Source: UBA7430 sp002478765 (GTDB taxonomy: Bacteria; Bacteroidota; Bacteroidia; Flavobacteriales; UBA7430). From it: 64,000 nt of DNA. A program made the position numbers and the translations under genes. Under the pieces are notes generated by a model that was not told where the DNA came from, did not search any database, and worked only from the letters and a program-made list of their open reading frames with translations. Shown here in pieces: positions 17,172 to 27,030 of the stretch (positions within the stretch are counted from its first letter, which is position 1; every line of letters begins with the position of its first letter). The stretch spans positions 186,001-250,000 of the forward strand of contig CALSTU010000001.1 of assembly GCA_943789355.1 (NCBI GenBank), read 5' to 3'.

Positions 17172-18077
17172 TTACTTATTGAGAACATCCTCGAGGGCTG
17201 CAAGTGTTTTCGGATATTTAAACTGAAACCCCTTTTCAATCAATTTATCGGCAGACACACGACTTCCATTCAGTAAAATTACAGCCATCTTTCCGAAAAT
17301 GAGAGAAAGAACAAAAGAAGGGACATTAGGCAACCAAAGAGGTCTTTGTAAAACTTTAGCCAACAAACGGGTCAAATCCTTATTTGTAACGTGTTCAGGA
17401 GAAACTCCATTGTAAACACCAGCAGGCAGTTTTTGTTCTAAAAGTTGCTTGTAAATGGCACATAAGTCATCCATATGTATCCACGGCATGTATTGCATAC
17501 CCGAACCGATGGGTGATCCCATACCAAAAAGTATGGGCTTCATCATTTTAGGTAAAGCTCCCCCCCCATTTGTCAAAACAATCCCCGTTCTAACTTTCGA
17601 AACAGAGCAACCTATATCAGAAAAAGAATCGGCAGCAGCCTCCCATGCCAATGACAAATCCCCTAAGATATCATCCGCACACGCTGCTTCTTCCGTGAAC
17701 ACTTGCTCAGAAGTATCCGCGCCATACCAACCAATCGCAGAGGATGAAATGAAAGACTTTAGAGGAATCTGGTCTTCTTTAACTTTTTCAAACAAAAACT
17801 CAGCACTGGCTACACGGCTGGAATACATCTCTTCCCATCGTTTCTTCGTCCATCTTTTCTCAGCGATGTTCGCACCCGCCAGATGAATGATGCAATCCAC
17901 ATTAAAGAGGGCCTCAGAATCGATTTCATGAACCCTAGGATCCCATTGATACTGCTTCACCTTAAGTTTTGGATTGACCTTCCTCGTTAAAATAGCAACG
18001 TCATGACCTGCATCTTTCAAAAATTGTGTCAGAACCTTTCCAATCAACCCACTACCCCCTGTTATAAGTACCTTCAA
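17172..18077 (-). CDS. TIGR01777 family NAD-dependent epimerase/dehydratase-like protein
   Basis: A 301-residue extended SDR-fold protein. The N-terminal nucleotide-binding motif is ITGGSGLIGKVLTQFL, LAGANIAEKRWT follows near residue 75, and SSAIGWYG is the segment that holds the catalytic Tyr region. The C-terminus has a DUF1731-like end (LLNGSRVSADKLIEKGFQFK). This is the YfcH/SulA-like TIGR01777 family, of unknown substrate. It is divergent from the rhodanese gene, with a spacer of under 70 bases. Confidence 0.9.
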   Translation of the reverse strand: MKVLITGGSGLIGKVLTQFLKDAGHDVAILTRKVNPKLKVKQYQWDPRVHEIDSEALFNVDCIIHLAGANIAEKRWTKKRWEEMYSSRVASAEFLFEKVKEDQIPLKSFISSSAIGWYGADTSEQVFTEEAACADDILGDLSLAWEAAADSFSDIGCSVSKVRTGIVLTNGGGALPKMMKPILFGMGSPIGSGMQYMPWIHMDDLCAIYKQLLEQKLPAGVYNGVSPEHVTNKDLTRLLAKVLQRPLWLPNVPSFVLSLIFGKMAVILLNGSRVSADKLIEKGFQFKYPKTLAALEDVLNK

Positions 18078-18103
18078 ATCTTTCTCTTTGTATGATTAAC
18101 GAA

Positions 18104-18111
18104 TATATTTG
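18104..18111 (+). promoter_or_regulatory. -7 element for the rhodanese gene
   Basis: TATATTTG is a perfect -7 box. It lies downstream of the first ATG at 18092, so transcription from it would start near 18118 and the second in-frame ATG (18146) would be the start codon. A TTTG lies 13 bases upstream, closer than usual. Confidence 0.5.
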
Positions 18112-18145
18112 CCCTGATGATTTAACGTTTACAAAATTACTAAAA

Positions 18146-18481
18146 ATGAATCTTAACAAAGAGATTAAAAGCATTTCCGTTGGGGAACTTTCGAATCGCA
18201 TAAATTCAGGAGGAAAAATTTCTATTATTGACGTAAGAGAGTCTTTTGAATGGGAAATCTGTCGTATTGAGGGAACAAAAAATATTCCGATGAGTCGTCT
18301 GATAGAATCTATTGAAAAAATTCCAAAACAGGAATCCGCAGTAATTATGTGTCACCACGGAGTACGAAGTTTAAATGTAATTCACTATCTGGAGACAAAA
18401 GGATTTCATAGATTAATCAACCTAGAAGGAGGGATAGACGCTTGGGCGATAGAAATAGACCCGAGTATGAATCGATATTGA
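18146..18481 (+). CDS. Rhodanese-like domain protein
   Basis: A single-domain rhodanese of 111 residues (129 if the upstream ATG 18092 is used). The active-site loop MCHHGVRS carries the catalytic Cys, and IIDVRESFEWE is the conserved N-terminal substructure. Rhodaneses transfer sulfane sulfur or act as sulfur carriers. No partner gene is adjacent, so its specific role is not clear. I prefer the shorter start because of the -7 box at 18104. Confidence 0.87.
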   Translation: MNLNKEIKSISVGELSNRINSGGKISIIDVRESFEWEICRIEGTKNIPMSRLIESIEKIPKQESAVIMCHHGVRSLNVIHYLETKGFHRLINLEGGIDAWAIEIDPSMNRY

Positions 18482-18508
18482 TTCTTGAAAAGAACTTTTC
18501 TAGAAGCC

Positions 18509-18799
18509 TCAATAGATGCGAACATCCAGCAAGACCTCCTCGCCCACCTCATCATTCAACATCTTTTTAATTTTTTCTCGAGCGTAGCTAAGCTCTTGTT
18601 TTAAAGCTGCATTGTTGAGTTGAACAAATAAGATTCGTTTTTCCACCTCAATATTAACCGTGTATTTCGTTACGGAAGGCCCCATAAGCTTATCCCAGCA
18701 AGTAACCACATGGGCTTCGTTTAACTTTGACGTGATGTCGTAGTTTTTCAAAAGCTCTTTGATCACTTCACCTAGTGTTTGTTCTTTAGCTCGTCTCAT
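18509..18799 (-). CDS. DUF721 (DciA-like) protein
   Basis: A 96-residue protein of the DUF721 family. In many bacteria the related DciA loads the replicative helicase, and the gene habitually neighbours recF or gyrase genes. Visible: VVTCWDKLMGPSVTKYT and the C-terminal LNNAALKQELSYAREKIKKML, both typical of the family. It overlaps recF by 4 bases, so it is translationally coupled to it. The helicase-loading role is inferred from the family. Confidence 0.83.
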   Translation of the reverse strand: MRRAKEQTLGEVIKELLKNYDITSKLNEAHVVTCWDKLMGPSVTKYTVNIEVEKRILFVQLNNAALKQELSYAREKIKKMLNDEVGEEVLLDVRIY

Positions 18800-19893
18800 G
18801 AAATTTCACCATCAATAACGTCAAAAATCTTGTATGAATCGTCTATCTTTTTAACTATGTCCTCGGTTCGTTCTTTGTGGGTATCGGTAATGAAAATTTG
18901 TCCAAAATGATGTTCAGATACCAAACGCACGATAGACTCCACTCTGGTGTCATCTAATTTATCAAAAATATCATCTAAAAGCAATAGTGGTTTGGTGCCT
19001 AAAAGATTTTTAAGAAAATCAAATTGAGCGAGTTTCAGAGAAATCAAATAGGTTTTTTGCTGTCCTTGAGAGCCTTGTTTTTTAATCGGAAAATCTCCGA
19101 TTTTAAACAGTAAATCATCTTTATGAACGCCGCATGAAGTATATTGTAAAACCTTATCCTTGTTAAGGTTTTCTTCAAACAAGGTGTTTAAATCTGCATC
19201 ATTTAATTGCGACTTGTAGGATAAGCTCACAAGCTCTTTGGTTCCTGAAATCGCTTGGTAATACTTCTGGAAAGTAGGATTAAACTTTTCCATAAAACCA
19301 CAACGCTTGTTGTAAATCTTTTCAGCCAAATCAATCAACTGCTCATTGTATATACCAAGCGTTTCTGGATCATAGGTTAAATTGGATGCGAAATATTTCA
19401 AAAGCGCATTTCTTTGTGAAAGTACTTGATTGTACTTGATCAGATGCTGCAAGTAAATTTTATCGGATTGTGAAATGACGCCGTCCATAAACTTTCGTCG
19501 CGTTTCACTACCCTCAATGATTAAGTTCCTGTCTGCAGGAGAAATCATCACCAATGGGAATAAACCAATATGATCTGCAAGCTTCTCATACTCCTTCTTG
19601 TTGCGTCTAAAAACTTTCTTTTGCCCTCTTTTAACCCCACAAAAAACATGATCGTCCTGATTATTTCGATCAAAAAGAGCTTCGACCGTGAAAAAAGGTT
19701 TTTCATGCTGAATGTTTTGGCTATCCATAGGGTTGAAATAGCTCTTGCAAAAACACATGTAGTAGATCGCATCCAATAAATTCGTCTTACCCACACCATT
19801 GTTTCCTACAAAACAATTGATGTTGGAAGAAAAAATCAGTTGCGCTTCTTCGTAGTTCTTAAAAGATATTAAAGAAAGGTTTTTGAGGTGCAT
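18796..19893 (-). CDS. recF: DNA replication and repair protein RecF
   Basis: RecF is an SMC-like ATPase that helps load RecA at single-strand gaps. The Walker A motif is GNNGVGKTNLLDAIYY (residues 30-45). The ABC signature region GSQGQQKTYLISLKLAQ and the Walker B LLLLDDIFDKLDDTR are at about 280-315. The length of 365 residues is normal. It is the first gene of a two-gene unit with the DUF721 gene. Confidence 0.96.
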   Translation of the reverse strand: MHLKNLSLISFKNYEEAQLIFSSNINCFVGNNGVGKTNLLDAIYYMCFCKSYFNPMDSQNIQHEKPFFTVEALFDRNNQDDHVFCGVKRGQKKVFRRNKKEYEKLADHIGLFPLVMISPADRNLIIEGSETRRKFMDGVISQSDKIYLQHLIKYNQVLSQRNALLKYFASNLTYDPETLGIYNEQLIDLAEKIYNKRCGFMEKFNPTFQKYYQAISGTKELVSLSYKSQLNDADLNTLFEENLNKDKVLQYTSCGVHKDDLLFKIGDFPIKKQGSQGQQKTYLISLKLAQFDFLKNLLGTKPLLLLDDIFDKLDDTRVESIVRLVSEHHFGQIFITDTHKERTEDIVKKIDDSYKIFDVIDGEIS

Positions 19894-19940
19894 TAAAATT
19901 AATTTGCGTAAAAATAAGACCTGATTTTATATTTATAGCG

Positions 19941-19967
19941 TTGATTTGAGAATTTCTTTTATTTTTG
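19941..19967 (+). promoter_or_regulatory. Promoter of the TPR-ribH operon
   Basis: TTG at 19941-19943 and TATTTTTG at 19960-19967 are separated by 16 bases, a little short but with a perfect -7 box. It shows that the ATG at 19995 is the start codon of the next gene, not the TTG at 19965 that overlaps this box. Confidence 0.65.
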
Positions 19968-19994
19968 TCGATCAATAAACCTAAATGCAGTAAA

Positions 19995-20678
19995 ATGGCT
20001 GACGATAAAAATCAAGCACAAGAACAACTAAAGTCGATTGAGGAAAATCTTACAAAAGCTGAGATGTATGTAGAAGAAAACAAAAATAACCTGATGGTTA
20101 TTGTTCTTGCTATAGCCATAGGATTCAGTGGATTCTTCGCTTACGACCGATTTTATGTTCAACCCAAAGAAAACAATGCAAGTACAGAAATGTACATGGC
20201 TGAGAAGAATTTTGAACTTAGTAAATTCCAAGAGGCACTTGACGGTGACGAGCAATATGCTGGCCTTCTAGAAATCATTGACACCTACGGAGGAACTAAA
20301 TCAGCAAATTTGGCTGAGTACTACGCTGGAATCTCTTATTTAAGATTAGGTGATGCGACCAATGCAATCCAACATTTAGATAAGTTCTCTTCTGACGATG
20401 AAATTCTTTCTCCCATTGCAAAAGCGGCCATCGGTGATGCTTTTTCGGAATTGGGACAAAATGAAGAAGCTCTAGACTACTACATCAAAGCAGCTGAACT
20501 AAGAACCAACGACTTCACCACGCCTATATTTCTGATGAAAGCTGCTAATGCTGCATACACCTTAGGCGATAATGAAAATGCATTGCTCTTGTACACGCGT
20601 ATTAAAACTGAATTTGCCTCTTCAAACGAAGGTCAAAAAGTTGACAAATACATTGCGCGCGTAAGTGCTTCAAACTAG
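19995..20678 (+). CDS. Membrane-anchored tetratricopeptide repeat protein
   Basis: A 227-residue protein with a cytoplasmic N-terminus (MADDKNQAQEQLK), one membrane segment (LMVIVLAIAIGFSGFFAY) and an extracytoplasmic domain made of TPR-like repeats (LAEYYAGISYLRLGDATNAIQ, then AAIGDAFSELGQNEEALDYY, then AANAAYTLGDNENALLLY). The shape resembles the YfgM/ancillary SecYEG-interactor type, but that is only a similarity of architecture. It directly precedes ribH (3-base gap). Confidence 0.85.
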   Translation: MADDKNQAQEQLKSIEENLTKAEMYVEENKNNLMVIVLAIAIGFSGFFAYDRFYVQPKENNASTEMYMAEKNFELSKFQEALDGDEQYAGLLEIIDTYGGTKSANLAEYYAGISYLRLGDATNAIQHLDKFSSDDEILSPIAKAAIGDAFSELGQNEEALDYYIKAAELRTNDFTTPIFLMKAANAAYTLGDNENALLLYTRIKTEFASSNEGQKVDKYIARVSASN

Positions 20679-20681
20679 TAT

Positions 20682-21176
20682 ATGGCTACAACAAATCTAT
20701 CTTATTACGATAAAGAAACCATCCCAAACGCAGCCGGTCTGCGCTTTGGGATTGTTGTTTCTGAATGGAACGAAGAAATCACCGAAGGGCTCTACAAAGG
20801 AGCTCATGAAGCCCTTATCGAAAATGGAGTGGCCCCAGAAGACATCATACGCGTTAATGTACCCGGTAGTTTTGAATTGACCTACGGAGCCAACCTACTC
20901 GCAGAAACAACCGATGTGGACGGCATCATTACACTGGGATCTGTTATTCAGGGTGAAACCAAGCATTTTGACTTTGTTTGCCAAGGCATCAGCAACGGCA
21001 TCACGCAATTGAACATCACACTCGACATTCCTGTTATATTTGGTGTACTTACCGACAATACGATGCAACAAGCCATCGACCGTTCGGGAGGTAAATTGGG
21101 TAACAAAGGGGTGGAGTGTGCCATAGCAGCCATCAAAATGGCCTCCATCAATCAAATCCTTAGGGCTGAAGATTAA
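20682..21176 (+). CDS. ribH: 6,7-dimethyl-8-ribityllumazine synthase
   Basis: RibH condenses 5-amino-6-ribitylaminouracil with dihydroxybutanone phosphate in riboflavin synthesis. The 164-residue protein has the substrate-binding segments VVSEWNEEITEGLYKGAHEA, VPGSFELTYGA and LGSVIQGETKHFDFV (with the catalytic His), plus GVLTDNTMQQA. It is the last gene before the accessory island; the next minus-strand gene ends 2 bases after its stop. Confidence 0.97.
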   Translation: MATTNLSYYDKETIPNAAGLRFGIVVSEWNEEITEGLYKGAHEALIENGVAPEDIIRVNVPGSFELTYGANLLAETTDVDGIITLGSVIQGETKHFDFVCQGISNGITQLNITLDIPVIFGVLTDNTMQQAIDRSGGKLGNKGVECAIAAIKMASINQILRAED

Positions 21177-21178
21177 CT

Positions 21179-21774
21179 TTACCGATCCATTATTTTCTTG
21201 AATTTACTGAATATGCGTTGCATCAAACGTAAATCTTCGGTAACAATTTCTGCAGTTCCACTCATTTCGGGTTTAAACTCCAATTCTTTATTATAGGTAC
21301 TTACCAGGTCATTGGTTAATGCAATTTTTGCCAAGTAGACACTCTGATTGGCAGAGACATCTCTGCTCGGCATTTGCGTCACTTCGATCACTTTTCCGTT
21401 AACCTGACCGTATTCGTGGTAAGGGTAATGATCTAATTTGACGTGAACCTCCTGTTCCGGTTTCACCTTTCCAAATCCCTGCGAAGGAATTTGAATATAA
21501 CCCACATACTTGTTGTTTTCGGGAATAATGGCAAAAAGGGGTGTTCCGGCCTGAATAAACTGGTTTTGAGAAAAGTTGGATAGATAGCTTACCTCACCGG
21601 AAAAAGGGGCTGTTAGCACATAATTTTGCTCCCAGGAGTAAATAAAATTTTTCAGATTGTTAATGCCTGACTGAATGCCCTCTTTTAGTTTTCTTTCTCT
21701 TGAACAAGCACTCCCTCAGTAGCATAAATCTTTTGCAACTGCCCACTGATAAGATTGTCTCCTTTAACTAACAA
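21179..21774 (-). pseudogene. HlyD-type secretion adaptor remnant (internal deletion, 5' truncation)
   Basis: The intact C-terminal part (from about 21710 down) reads ERKLKEG, NNLKNFIYSWEQNYVLTAPF, then SGEVSYLSNF, a clear HlyD barrel-sandwich and beta-barrel. In a different frame just upstream lies VKGDNLISGQLQKIYATEGV, the matching N-terminal lipoyl half, running into a stop at 21685. The coiled-coil section between them and the membrane anchor are missing. HlyD adaptors work with C39-peptidase ABC exporters like the one at 24849-27027, so this was probably its partner. The adaptor cannot be functional as it stands. Confidence 0.8.
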
Positions 21775-21805
21775 TTATCCATTGTTAGTTCTTTTGGTTA
21801 AAAAC

Positions 21806-22465
21806 TTATTTGATTTCACCATCATCTAAATGAACAATTCGTTGGCATTGATTTGCTATTTCACTTTCATGAGTTACAATGATAACTGTTTTACCTTCTC
21901 TATGTAACAATTTCAACAAGCTTATTATTTCCTGTGAAGTTTTACTGTCAAGTGCTCCTGTTGGCTCATCAGCAAGGATAACCTGAGGATTTGTTGCCAA
22001 AGCTCTCGCTATTGCAACTCTTTGCTTTTGACCACCTGAAAGTTCACTAGGAAGATGATTAAAACGATTTTTTAATCCTACTTTTTCTAAAAAACCCGCT
22101 GCAATTTTCCTTCGATTTATTTTATCTATTTTTTGATAATAAAGGGGAAGCTCTACATTCTCAATTGCCGTTTTGTAATTTATTAAGTGGAAACTTTGAA
22201 AGACAAAACCAATATGTTCATTTCTGTAAAAAGCTGCTTCTTCATCTGACAAATTTTTAATCAATTTTTCAGCTAAAAAATAACTCCCGGAAGAATATTC
22301 ATCTAAAATCCCAAGAATATTAAGCAAGGTTGATTTTCCGGAACCGGAGGCTCCGGTTATTGCAACCAGTTCTCCTGTATTGATGTTTAAATTGATGTTT
22401 TTAAGAACATCTAATTCCCCCTCTTTCAGGGAATATGATTTTGATATGTTGACTATTTTAATCAT
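21806..22465 (-). CDS. ABC transporter ATP-binding protein, MacB/LolD type
   Basis: A 219-residue nucleotide-binding subunit with Walker A GASGSGKSTLLNILG, signature LSGGQKQRVAIARAL, Walker B VILADEPTGALD and the H-loop VTHE. This sequence class powers MacB-type mechanotransmission permeases. It ends the three-gene unit permease (23540) - adaptor (22465) - ATPase, overlapping the adaptor by 1 base. In Bacteroidota such units are common near double-glycine peptide genes, where they may help export or give self-protection; the substrate is unknown. Confidence 0.92.
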   Translation of the reverse strand: MIKIVNISKSYSLKEGELDVLKNINLNINTGELVAITGASGSGKSTLLNILGILDEYSSGSYFLAEKLIKNLSDEEAAFYRNEHIGFVFQSFHLINYKTAIENVELPLYYQKIDKINRRKIAAGFLEKVGLKNRFNHLPSELSGGQKQRVAIARALATNPQVILADEPTGALDSKTSQEIISLLKLLHREGKTVIIVTHESEIANQCQRIVHLDDGEIK

Positions 22466-23538
22466 TAGTCCTGAATTACAATATCATTTGTCATTTCCAG
22501 CCCTTCTTTTATTTCGCAAAAAACACCGTCACAAACGCCGACTTTTACTGACAGTAATTGTTTTTTTCCATGATTAACAATTTCCACAAAAGATGAATCA
22601 CTATCATAAATAATGTCTTTTTCCTCAACAGTAATTACATCTTTTGCTTCTTCAATGATAAATTCTGAAATGCCCGAATATCCTGTTCTTACGGGTAAAT
22701 CTTCTGTATTGTCAATCAATAATTTACCTTCAAATTCAAATTTTATTATTCCATTTTCAGCCATTCCTTTTGTGGCAATTTTTATTAATTGCGTTTTAAA
22801 CAACTTATTTTTTAGTGCAGGAATCTTAGTGTTAAAAAACATGTTTTCACTTAAAAAAAACAAATCCTGTTCGGATATTTTACCTCTAAAAATAAGTTCA
22901 TCCATATCGGCGATTATCGCTAGAGTTGATCCATTATTAAAGGTATTACGTTCTGTTACTGAAGCCCCTGTTTTAAGTGGTATTTCTAATACGGTTCCAT
23001 GTATTGTTGATTTGATAATATCAGAAACACCTTTCTTTTCCCGAGTGTATCCCTGTTTTACTATTTGTAATTGTTTTATTGCCGACTTCAATTCTTCTTC
23101 ACTTTGAATCCAATTTGTTTCTATGGGTTCAAATTCACTTTTTGGGATAATTCCTTTGTTAAATAACTTCTTTTTTCTGTTGTACTCCTTTATTTTTAAA
23201 TCGTTATTTAGTTGGGCTATTTTCAGATTTTTTTCTCCTCTCTCAATGGCTTCCGGAGAAGCAATCAGTTTAATTTTTGCAATTGGATCTCCCTGATTAA
23301 CCGTTTCTCCGGTTTCAACAAAAATTTCTTCAATTATTCCCGAAATATGAGGTACTATTTCAACTTCTTTTAATGGAGATATTGTACCCAAAACAAACCG
23401 ATTATCTTTTATGTTTTGTCGTACCGGTTTTACAGTATCATATTTATTATTCTTTTGTTCTTTATTTTTTAACCAAAAAACAAAACCGGTAATACTTAAT
23501 ACCAGTACAATCAATATTATCTTAAAACTTTTGCTCAT
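22465..23538 (-). CDS. Periplasmic adaptor, HlyD/MacA-like
   Basis: A 357-residue membrane-fusion protein with an N-terminal anchor (IILIVLVLSITGFVFWL), a lipoyl half-motif (VPHISGIIEEIFVETGETVNQGD), a predicted coiled-coil hairpin (about residues 95-165) and the second lipoyl half (GTVLEIPLKTGASVTERNTF). It would bridge the inner-membrane permease to an outer-membrane channel. It lies 1 base after the permease gene and overlaps the ATPase gene by 1 base. No TolC-like gene is in the window. Confidence 0.88.
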   Translation of the reverse strand: MSKSFKIILIVLVLSITGFVFWLKNKEQKNNKYDTVKPVRQNIKDNRFVLGTISPLKEVEIVPHISGIIEEIFVETGETVNQGDPIAKIKLIASPEAIERGEKNLKIAQLNNDLKIKEYNRKKKLFNKGIIPKSEFEPIETNWIQSEEELKSAIKQLQIVKQGYTREKKGVSDIIKSTIHGTVLEIPLKTGASVTERNTFNNGSTLAIIADMDELIFRGKISEQDLFFLSENMFFNTKIPALKNKLFKTQLIKIATKGMAENGIIKFEFEGKLLIDNTEDLPVRTGYSGISEFIIEEAKDVITVEEKDIIYDSDSSFVEIVNHGKKQLLSVKVGVCDGVFCEIKEGLEMTNDIVIQD

Positions 23539-23539
23539 A

Positions 23540-24787
23540 TCATTTTTGATTTAATGCTTTAACCGGAGATATTTCAGAAGCTTTTTTAGCCGGAAATAAG
23601 CCTGCTAATGCTCCTGAGATGACTAGTAATACAACTGCAGTAATAACAGCACTGTAATTAATATTGAGGGAACTAATTAATAGTTCATTTGTGTCATAGC
23701 TAATTTTTAATACATAATTCGCAAGGGTAATTACTGCGACTCCCAGCAAAAGCCCGATAAGTCCGGCCAATAATGTAATAGCGACTGATTCCGATAAGAT
23801 CATAAACAAAATGGATCTTGATCGGGCACCTAAAGCTTTTCTTATTCCAATTTCGTAGGTTCTTTCCTTTACAATAACTAACATAATATTACCTATGCCA
23901 ATAATACCACTCAGCAAAATAGAAATACCAACAAACCATAAAAACAATTTTATTCCTGAAAACAATTTTTTAAACGATGATACCTGTTCATTAACATTTG
24001 AAATAAACAGTGCTTTATTGTCTGTTTTATCAAATTTTAATCTTTTTCCAAGAAAAGATTTCAATTCTTTTTCAAAAATCGTTGAACTGGAATTTGGTTT
24101 TAAGAGAATACCAAAAATAGAATATGTGTTTTCGTTGTTAAAGTAAGTTTGAAATGAATTTATGGAAACATAAATACTGTTTTGTTCTCCCTGCTCAAAT
24201 ACAGAGCCCTTTTCTAAAACACCAATTACTTTAAAAAGTGTACCGGAAATATTGATCCACTTTCCGATTAAACTGTTGTTTTTAGAAAGTACTTTATTAA
24301 TATTATGCCCGATTACACAAACCGGTCTTTGACTTTCGACATCCTTTTTATTAATTGCTCTACCCTTTGATAATTTCAGGAGTTTAATATCAAAATATTC
24401 GGTTCCAACGCCTTTTAAGCTGCCAATTTGGTTTTTATTCTTAAATGTTATTATGCTATTTTGATGATGATGTATTTCAGGAGTGATCAAATCAACCTCT
24501 TTAAATCTTTGCTTAACATCAGTCAATAGGCTTTCATCAAAAACAACAGGTGTTCCTACCTGATAATTATTACCGGCATCTTCAGATATTTGACCACCAT
24601 ACACCCAAATACTGTTTTTAACAAAAGATGAAAACAGCCTGAAAATACCGTCTTGAAGTCCCTGACCGGTTCCCAGTAAAAGCATTAAAATAAAAATCCC
24701 CCAAGCCACACCAAATCCTGTTAAAACATTTCGGGTTTTGTGCTTTTTTAAAGAATAAATTATTTCTGAATAGCGATCACTCATCAT
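23540..24787 (-). CDS. ABC transporter permease, MacB-like
   Basis: A 415-residue permease with the MacB layout: one membrane segment near residues 20-45, a large extracytoplasmic domain (MacB_PCD, about 50-270) and three C-terminal segments (about 280-405) with the FtsX-type cytoplasmic motif VKERTYEIGIRKALGA. With the adaptor and ATPase downstream it forms a complete MacAB-type exporter. First gene of that unit; 61 bases separate it from the C39 exporter gene. Confidence 0.9.
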   Translation of the reverse strand: MMSDRYSEIIYSLKKHKTRNVLTGFGVAWGIFILMLLLGTGQGLQDGIFRLFSSFVKNSIWVYGGQISEDAGNNYQVGTPVVFDESLLTDVKQRFKEVDLITPEIHHHQNSIITFKNKNQIGSLKGVGTEYFDIKLLKLSKGRAINKKDVESQRPVCVIGHNINKVLSKNNSLIGKWINISGTLFKVIGVLEKGSVFEQGEQNSIYVSINSFQTYFNNENTYSIFGILLKPNSSSTIFEKELKSFLGKRLKFDKTDNKALFISNVNEQVSSFKKLFSGIKLFLWFVGISILLSGIIGIGNIMLVIVKERTYEIGIRKALGARSRSILFMILSESVAITLLAGLIGLLLGVAVITLANYVLKISYDTNELLISSLNINYSAVITAVVLLVISGALAGLFPAKKASEISPVKALNQK

Positions 24788-24848
24788 TTTATTATTAATT
24801 GAGGATCATGCCCGTAATCAAACAAGTCATACAGATCATTACCTCATT

Positions 24849-27027
24849 TCACTGTTCCAATTCCAGCTCCTTCCAGTAGTCAGAATAAATATTTTCCGAT
24901 TGAAGAATTTCATGATGTGAACCCTGAGCACTGATCGCTCCATTTTCTATGACGTAAATACGATTGCTTATTTTTTTCAAAGTATTTAGTCTGTGCGTAA
25001 TAAATATGATTCCGAGTTCTTTTTTTAATTTAACAAGTAGCTTCAAAACAAATTGTTCCGTTTTTCTATCCAGAGCCGAAGTGGCTTCATCCAACAACAA
25101 TAATTGTGGCTTGTGGTACAAAACTCTCGCCAAAGCAATGATCTGTTTTTGTCCTCCGGACAAATTGATCCCCTCCTCTCCCACAATGGTTAAATAGCCT
25201 TGTGGTAGTTCTTCCACAAACTGATCAAACCCATAGTCCTGACAAAATTTAACGATGTGTTCAGCCTCTTCCTGCGTATTACTCAAGCATATATTATCCA
25301 ATACAGTACCATTAAACAAATGAATTTCCTGAGGCACAACCCCGATAATGTTTCGCCATGAATTTGCATCGATCTCCGAAAGATCTATTTCATTATTTAT
25401 TCGAATAGAGCCGGACTCAACAGCATAAAATAATTGAAGGATCTGCCCCAAAGTACTTTTACCTGAACCACTTTCACCTACAACAGCGATAATTTCATTT
25501 TTCCGGAGTTCTATCGAAATATCCTTCAAAATTTGTTTTCTGCCGGGAAACCGAAAAGAGATATTATCGACTTCTAAAGAGGTAAAATGAAATGACTCTG
25601 TTTCTTCGTTTGTAGCATGTTTTTCCGGTTTTATGCTTACAAATTCGTACATCCTTTCAAAGGCAATTTTTGCTTCATTTACAGGAATGGCAACCAATGC
25701 AATCCCTGCAATGGAAGGTAAAAGCGTAGAGGCGATCCCAATAATGGCCATTAGATCTCCGGCAGAGAGGATTTTGGAGTAAACCTGAAAACCGGTAAAT
25801 AACAAGATGCCGGTTAAAAAGAGAACACTCGCCGCAGAAGAAATGAAGGACAAGCGGATATTTATTTTTCCTAACGTCACGATCTTATCCTGGAAAAACC
25901 CGTAGATCATTTGGTTTAATTTTGAAAACAGACCCTGCTTATTAAAATTTTTAATCACAGGAACTCCCTGCAGAGTATTGATGTAATTCCCCTCGTTATG
26001 TGCATAAGCTGCCATAAGCTCTTTTTGCGCTAAAATAATTTTGTTATTAAAGCGATAAAGCAGCCAAAAATAGATCGGCAAACTAACGGTTGCAATGAGT
26101 CCCGATTGCCAGGAATAAACGTACAAAAAGGTCAAAGAGGTAATGATAACCAAGCCGTCTATAAGTACATTACCTGCAATTTGACTCACCACCGTTTGTA
26201 TCCTTCCGGTATCGTTTAAACGAGCCACCAATTCCCCTATTTTTCGGGTATCAAAAAACGATTTGGGAAGATAGAGCAGGCTCTTGTAAAAAGAATGAAT
26301 GATCCGATTGTTAAACTGCTGACTTTGTTTTAGCAACAAATACTCTCGCATCGCCACAAAACCTACCCTCACGAACAGTAAAACCGTAATCAAAGCGATT
26401 CCCGTAACCAATTTATTCAAATCGTCTGAAGGCAATATGTCGTCGATCAGCTTTTGAGAAAAAACAGCCATGACCATCCCTAGAGGTGGAAATACAGATT
26501 CCAAAAAATAAACTCATGCCCAAAAGCGGGTAATCTTCTTTAATCAGGTTGATCAAAAACTTTCTTTTTGATCTTTGAAGACTTTCGGTCTTCTCAAATT
26601 CTGAATTTGTCTTTAGTGTCAAACACTTCCGCTCTACCCATATTTCTTCTAATTCTTCTGCACTGTAATAAACAACACCCTTTGCAGGATCTCCGATGAC
26701 AAATTTTTCATTTTCGTAAGCGTAACAGATCACATAATGATTCAAACGCTTATCGATTAAAACATGCAATATAATAGGTTTTCCATGTTCTATTAAAGCG
26801 GGTATGTCTGCCCCACATCCCTCTGCATCAAAGCCAATTTGACCGGCTGCCTGATACAAACCCAAAAGGGTGGTTCCCTCCGTATTTGTGCCACTTAGCT
26901 CACGTAGTTTTTCTAAAGTGACTGTTCCTCCGTAATATTGTATGAGCGATAACAAACAAGCCACACCACAATCTGACTGACCTTGTTGTAAGATGAAGGA
27001 TTTGTTTAATATTTTCTCTGATAACAT
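24849..27027 (-). pseudogene. C39-peptidase bacteriocin ABC exporter (PCAT), frameshifted
   Basis: A peptidase-containing exporter would cleave double-glycine leaders while exporting the peptides. The first frame (26413-27027) has the C39 domain with Cys in QGQSDCGVACLL, His in RLNHYVICY and Asp in IGDPAKG. The second frame (24849-26504) continues with the membrane domain and an ATPase: GESGSGKSTLGQILQ, LSGGQKQIIALARVL, LLLLDEATSALD. The frames join near 26490, inside the first membrane helix, where one base is out of register; without it the protein would be about 726 residues, the normal size. Either a real null mutation or a sequencing error. It is the evident processing exporter for the peptides upstream. 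Confidence 0.88.
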
Positions 27028-27030
27028 TTC